Assembly: GCF_021155765.1 (NCBI RefSeq)
Contig: NC_060115.1
Coordinates: forward strand, 10,272,493-10,336,492
Direction: 5' to 3'
Length of the DNA stretch: 64,000 bases
DNA from: Diprion similis
Taxonomy: Eukaryota; Arthropoda; Insecta; Hymenoptera; Diprionidae
Every line of letters begins with the position of its first letter. The stretch's first letter is position 1. Under the pieces are notes generated by a model that worked only from the letters and a program-made list of their open reading frames with translations, made no database searches and was not told the origin of the DNA. Shown piece by piece: positions 62,397 through 64,000 of this stretch. A program made the position numbers and the translations under genes.

Positions 62397-63926
62397 ATGA
62401 GCGGCGCGGTCTCCTTATACGATGGGACGGGAAAGAAAGAGGCGACTCCTAAGAACAATACTTTGGAAAACGGCGGAGGTGCCACAAAAAAGTTATCCAG
62501 AGGCATTTCAAGAGCGACTGAAAATGCTGCGATAGTTTCTCACGCTCGCTCCCAACTTGCTCCTTTGGGAGCTGTAGATACGCCGGAATTCACATTCTCC
62601 TTACCGGATCTTTCTGTTTATCCAGGTCTGTTTCTTACCAATCAAAATCAACTAAACAACTTAATTATAGCGAACACATATATAATAATTTATTGCAGCG
62701 ATCTTACATTTAAAAGTTTGTGCGAACGCCAGGAGAATTACTTTTCTTATGTCGAACAGATGATTTCCGTGAATTTTTGGAGAGAGATTTGATCGAAGGA
62801 GGCTGCCTCACGTCTCTGGAGTCTGCGGGCCGTTTGAATTGGTGGTGCGGAGTAAATGGAAAAAACGGAGGATCCAGAGTTCTCTGGCCTTTGGCTACAT
62901 CAGGCGATGGAAACTGCCTTCTGCATGCAGCATCGCTCGGGATGTGGGGTTTCCATGACAGATTATTGACCCTTAGAGACGCGTTGCACACGACATTAGC
63001 TAAAGGAGAATGTCGACACGCCCTTTACAGGTATAAAGATATTATTTCCTGCCAGTTATTGTAGCTAAAAATAACAAGAGCCAGGAGTTCGTATTGGTTT
63101 CTGAAAAAACTCATTGACGTAGTAATAATATAATTTCATTAACAACGCACAAGTAGCAATAGTAATTTTGCACATTAGGTAAAATGCCTTGTTTCATTGA
63201 TCTACGTATCATTATATAAGGCGATGGAAATGGAGGCAAATGGGACTGAATGCAGTTGCTGGGCTGGCTTATTCCGCAGCTGAATGGGCTGACGAATGGC
63301 AAAGCCTTGTGGACATGGCATCTGCACATCCTCGTAATCCAACTGCTAATTCGTACCAAAGTTTGGAAGAGGTAAACGCAATAACCACGTTTTCAATAAA
63401 GAAAGAAATCTAATTATCTCAATGTCATCTATATGCATCAGTGTGTGTCTACCAATTCTAGGGAAGACAGAAAATTCTACAATTATTGCTGACAGTAAGA
63501 AAGTTTGTCTAAAACTGAAATTGCATGAGTATGTATTGAAAAATCACATATTTTCAGGTCCACGTATTAGCACTAGCGCATGTACTGTGTCGGCCAATAA
63601 TAGTGATAGCTGAAACGATGCTGAGGGATGCAGAAGGCGTTGCTTTAGCACCTATTCCGTTTGGCGGAGTTTATTTACCATTTGAAGTTCCGCCGTCCCG
63701 ATGTCATCGAACCCCGTTACTATTGGCATACCATTCTGCTCACTTTTCACCTCTCGTCACCGTTGACGGATCCAGTAGTGAAAACGGAGGCGGGGAAGGG
63801 GTCAGCATTCCTCTGGTGGATCCAGATTCAGGGCAGCTTTTACCAGTTTTGTTTTCTGTAGACCCTGGTCCACACTGGGATTCCAGTAACGCTTCTGAAA
63901 CACTACCACCTTCACATCTTGACGTG
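62397..63926 (+). CDS. OTU deubiquitinase, Cezanne/OTUD7 type, 3' part beyond window
   Basis: Exons 62397-62625, 62760-63030, 63221-63371 and 63558-63926 give the first 340 residues. The last donor, GTTAGT at 63927, leads out of the window. After a polar N-terminal region comes [12 protein letters not shown], then the A20-subgroup OTU domain. [20 protein letters not shown] carries the catalytic Asp126 and Cys129. [44 protein letters not shown] and [12 protein letters not shown] follow, with catalytic His279. Vertebrate OTUD7A/B (Cezanne) cleave Lys11- and Lys63-linked ubiquitin chains and act in NF-kB and cell-cycle control; that specificity is family knowledge, not shown here. All three catalytic positions are intact. 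N-terminal UBA-like sequence typical of vertebrate members is not evident in the 76 residues before the domain, so this start may be of a short isoform. Confidence 0.9.
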
Positions 63927-64000
63927 GTTAGTATTTGGGAATTCGAAATGTCTTACTGTTTCATTGTCCGGTGACAGTTTCATAGTATAAGCATATTGGG

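Overview
The window is insect-like nuclear DNA: AT-rich, with long intergenic stretches, multi-exon genes with GT-AG introns, and many microsatellites and short non-autonomous DNA transposons. Similarity to insect proteins recalled from memory and the general texture suggest Hymenoptera, possibly a sawfly. That placement is inference; no search could be run. There are no bacterial-style operons, and most long open frames are chance.

Layout. Positions 1-36833 contain no protein gene I can defend. They hold simple repeats, three GC-rich patches that look like promoters or 5' exons (about 12.47-12.96 kb, 15.0-16.3 kb and 25.85-26.06 kb) and several miniature inverted-repeat elements. From 36834 to 45324 (+) I reconstruct a complete five-exon gene for a secreted, probably GPI-anchored Ly6/uPAR three-finger protein of 190 residues. 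Its large introns contain further miniature elements. A pogo/Tigger-like transposase remnant (47819-48469, -) ends about 230 bp before the next gene. From 48703 to 52072 (+) is a complete eight-exon N-myristoyltransferase gene of 473 residues. From 53404 to 61080 (-) is a complete 14-exon gene for a 997-residue protein with six C2H2 zinc fingers, convergent with Nmt. From 62397 to the right edge (+) is the 5' part of a Cezanne/OTUD7-type OTU deubiquitinase, divergent from the zinc-finger gene across a 1.3 kb spacer.

All exon joins were made by reading phase by hand, and every internal exon length agrees with the phases of its neighbours. The four genes serve unrelated cell functions (surface protein, protein lipidation, transcription, deubiquitination), so the right half is an ordinary gene-dense stretch, not a pathway cluster. 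The most distinctive content is the density of miniature transposons: at least six inverted-repeat elements of different types, plus a three-copy dispersed family. I saw no convincing new multi-gene system.
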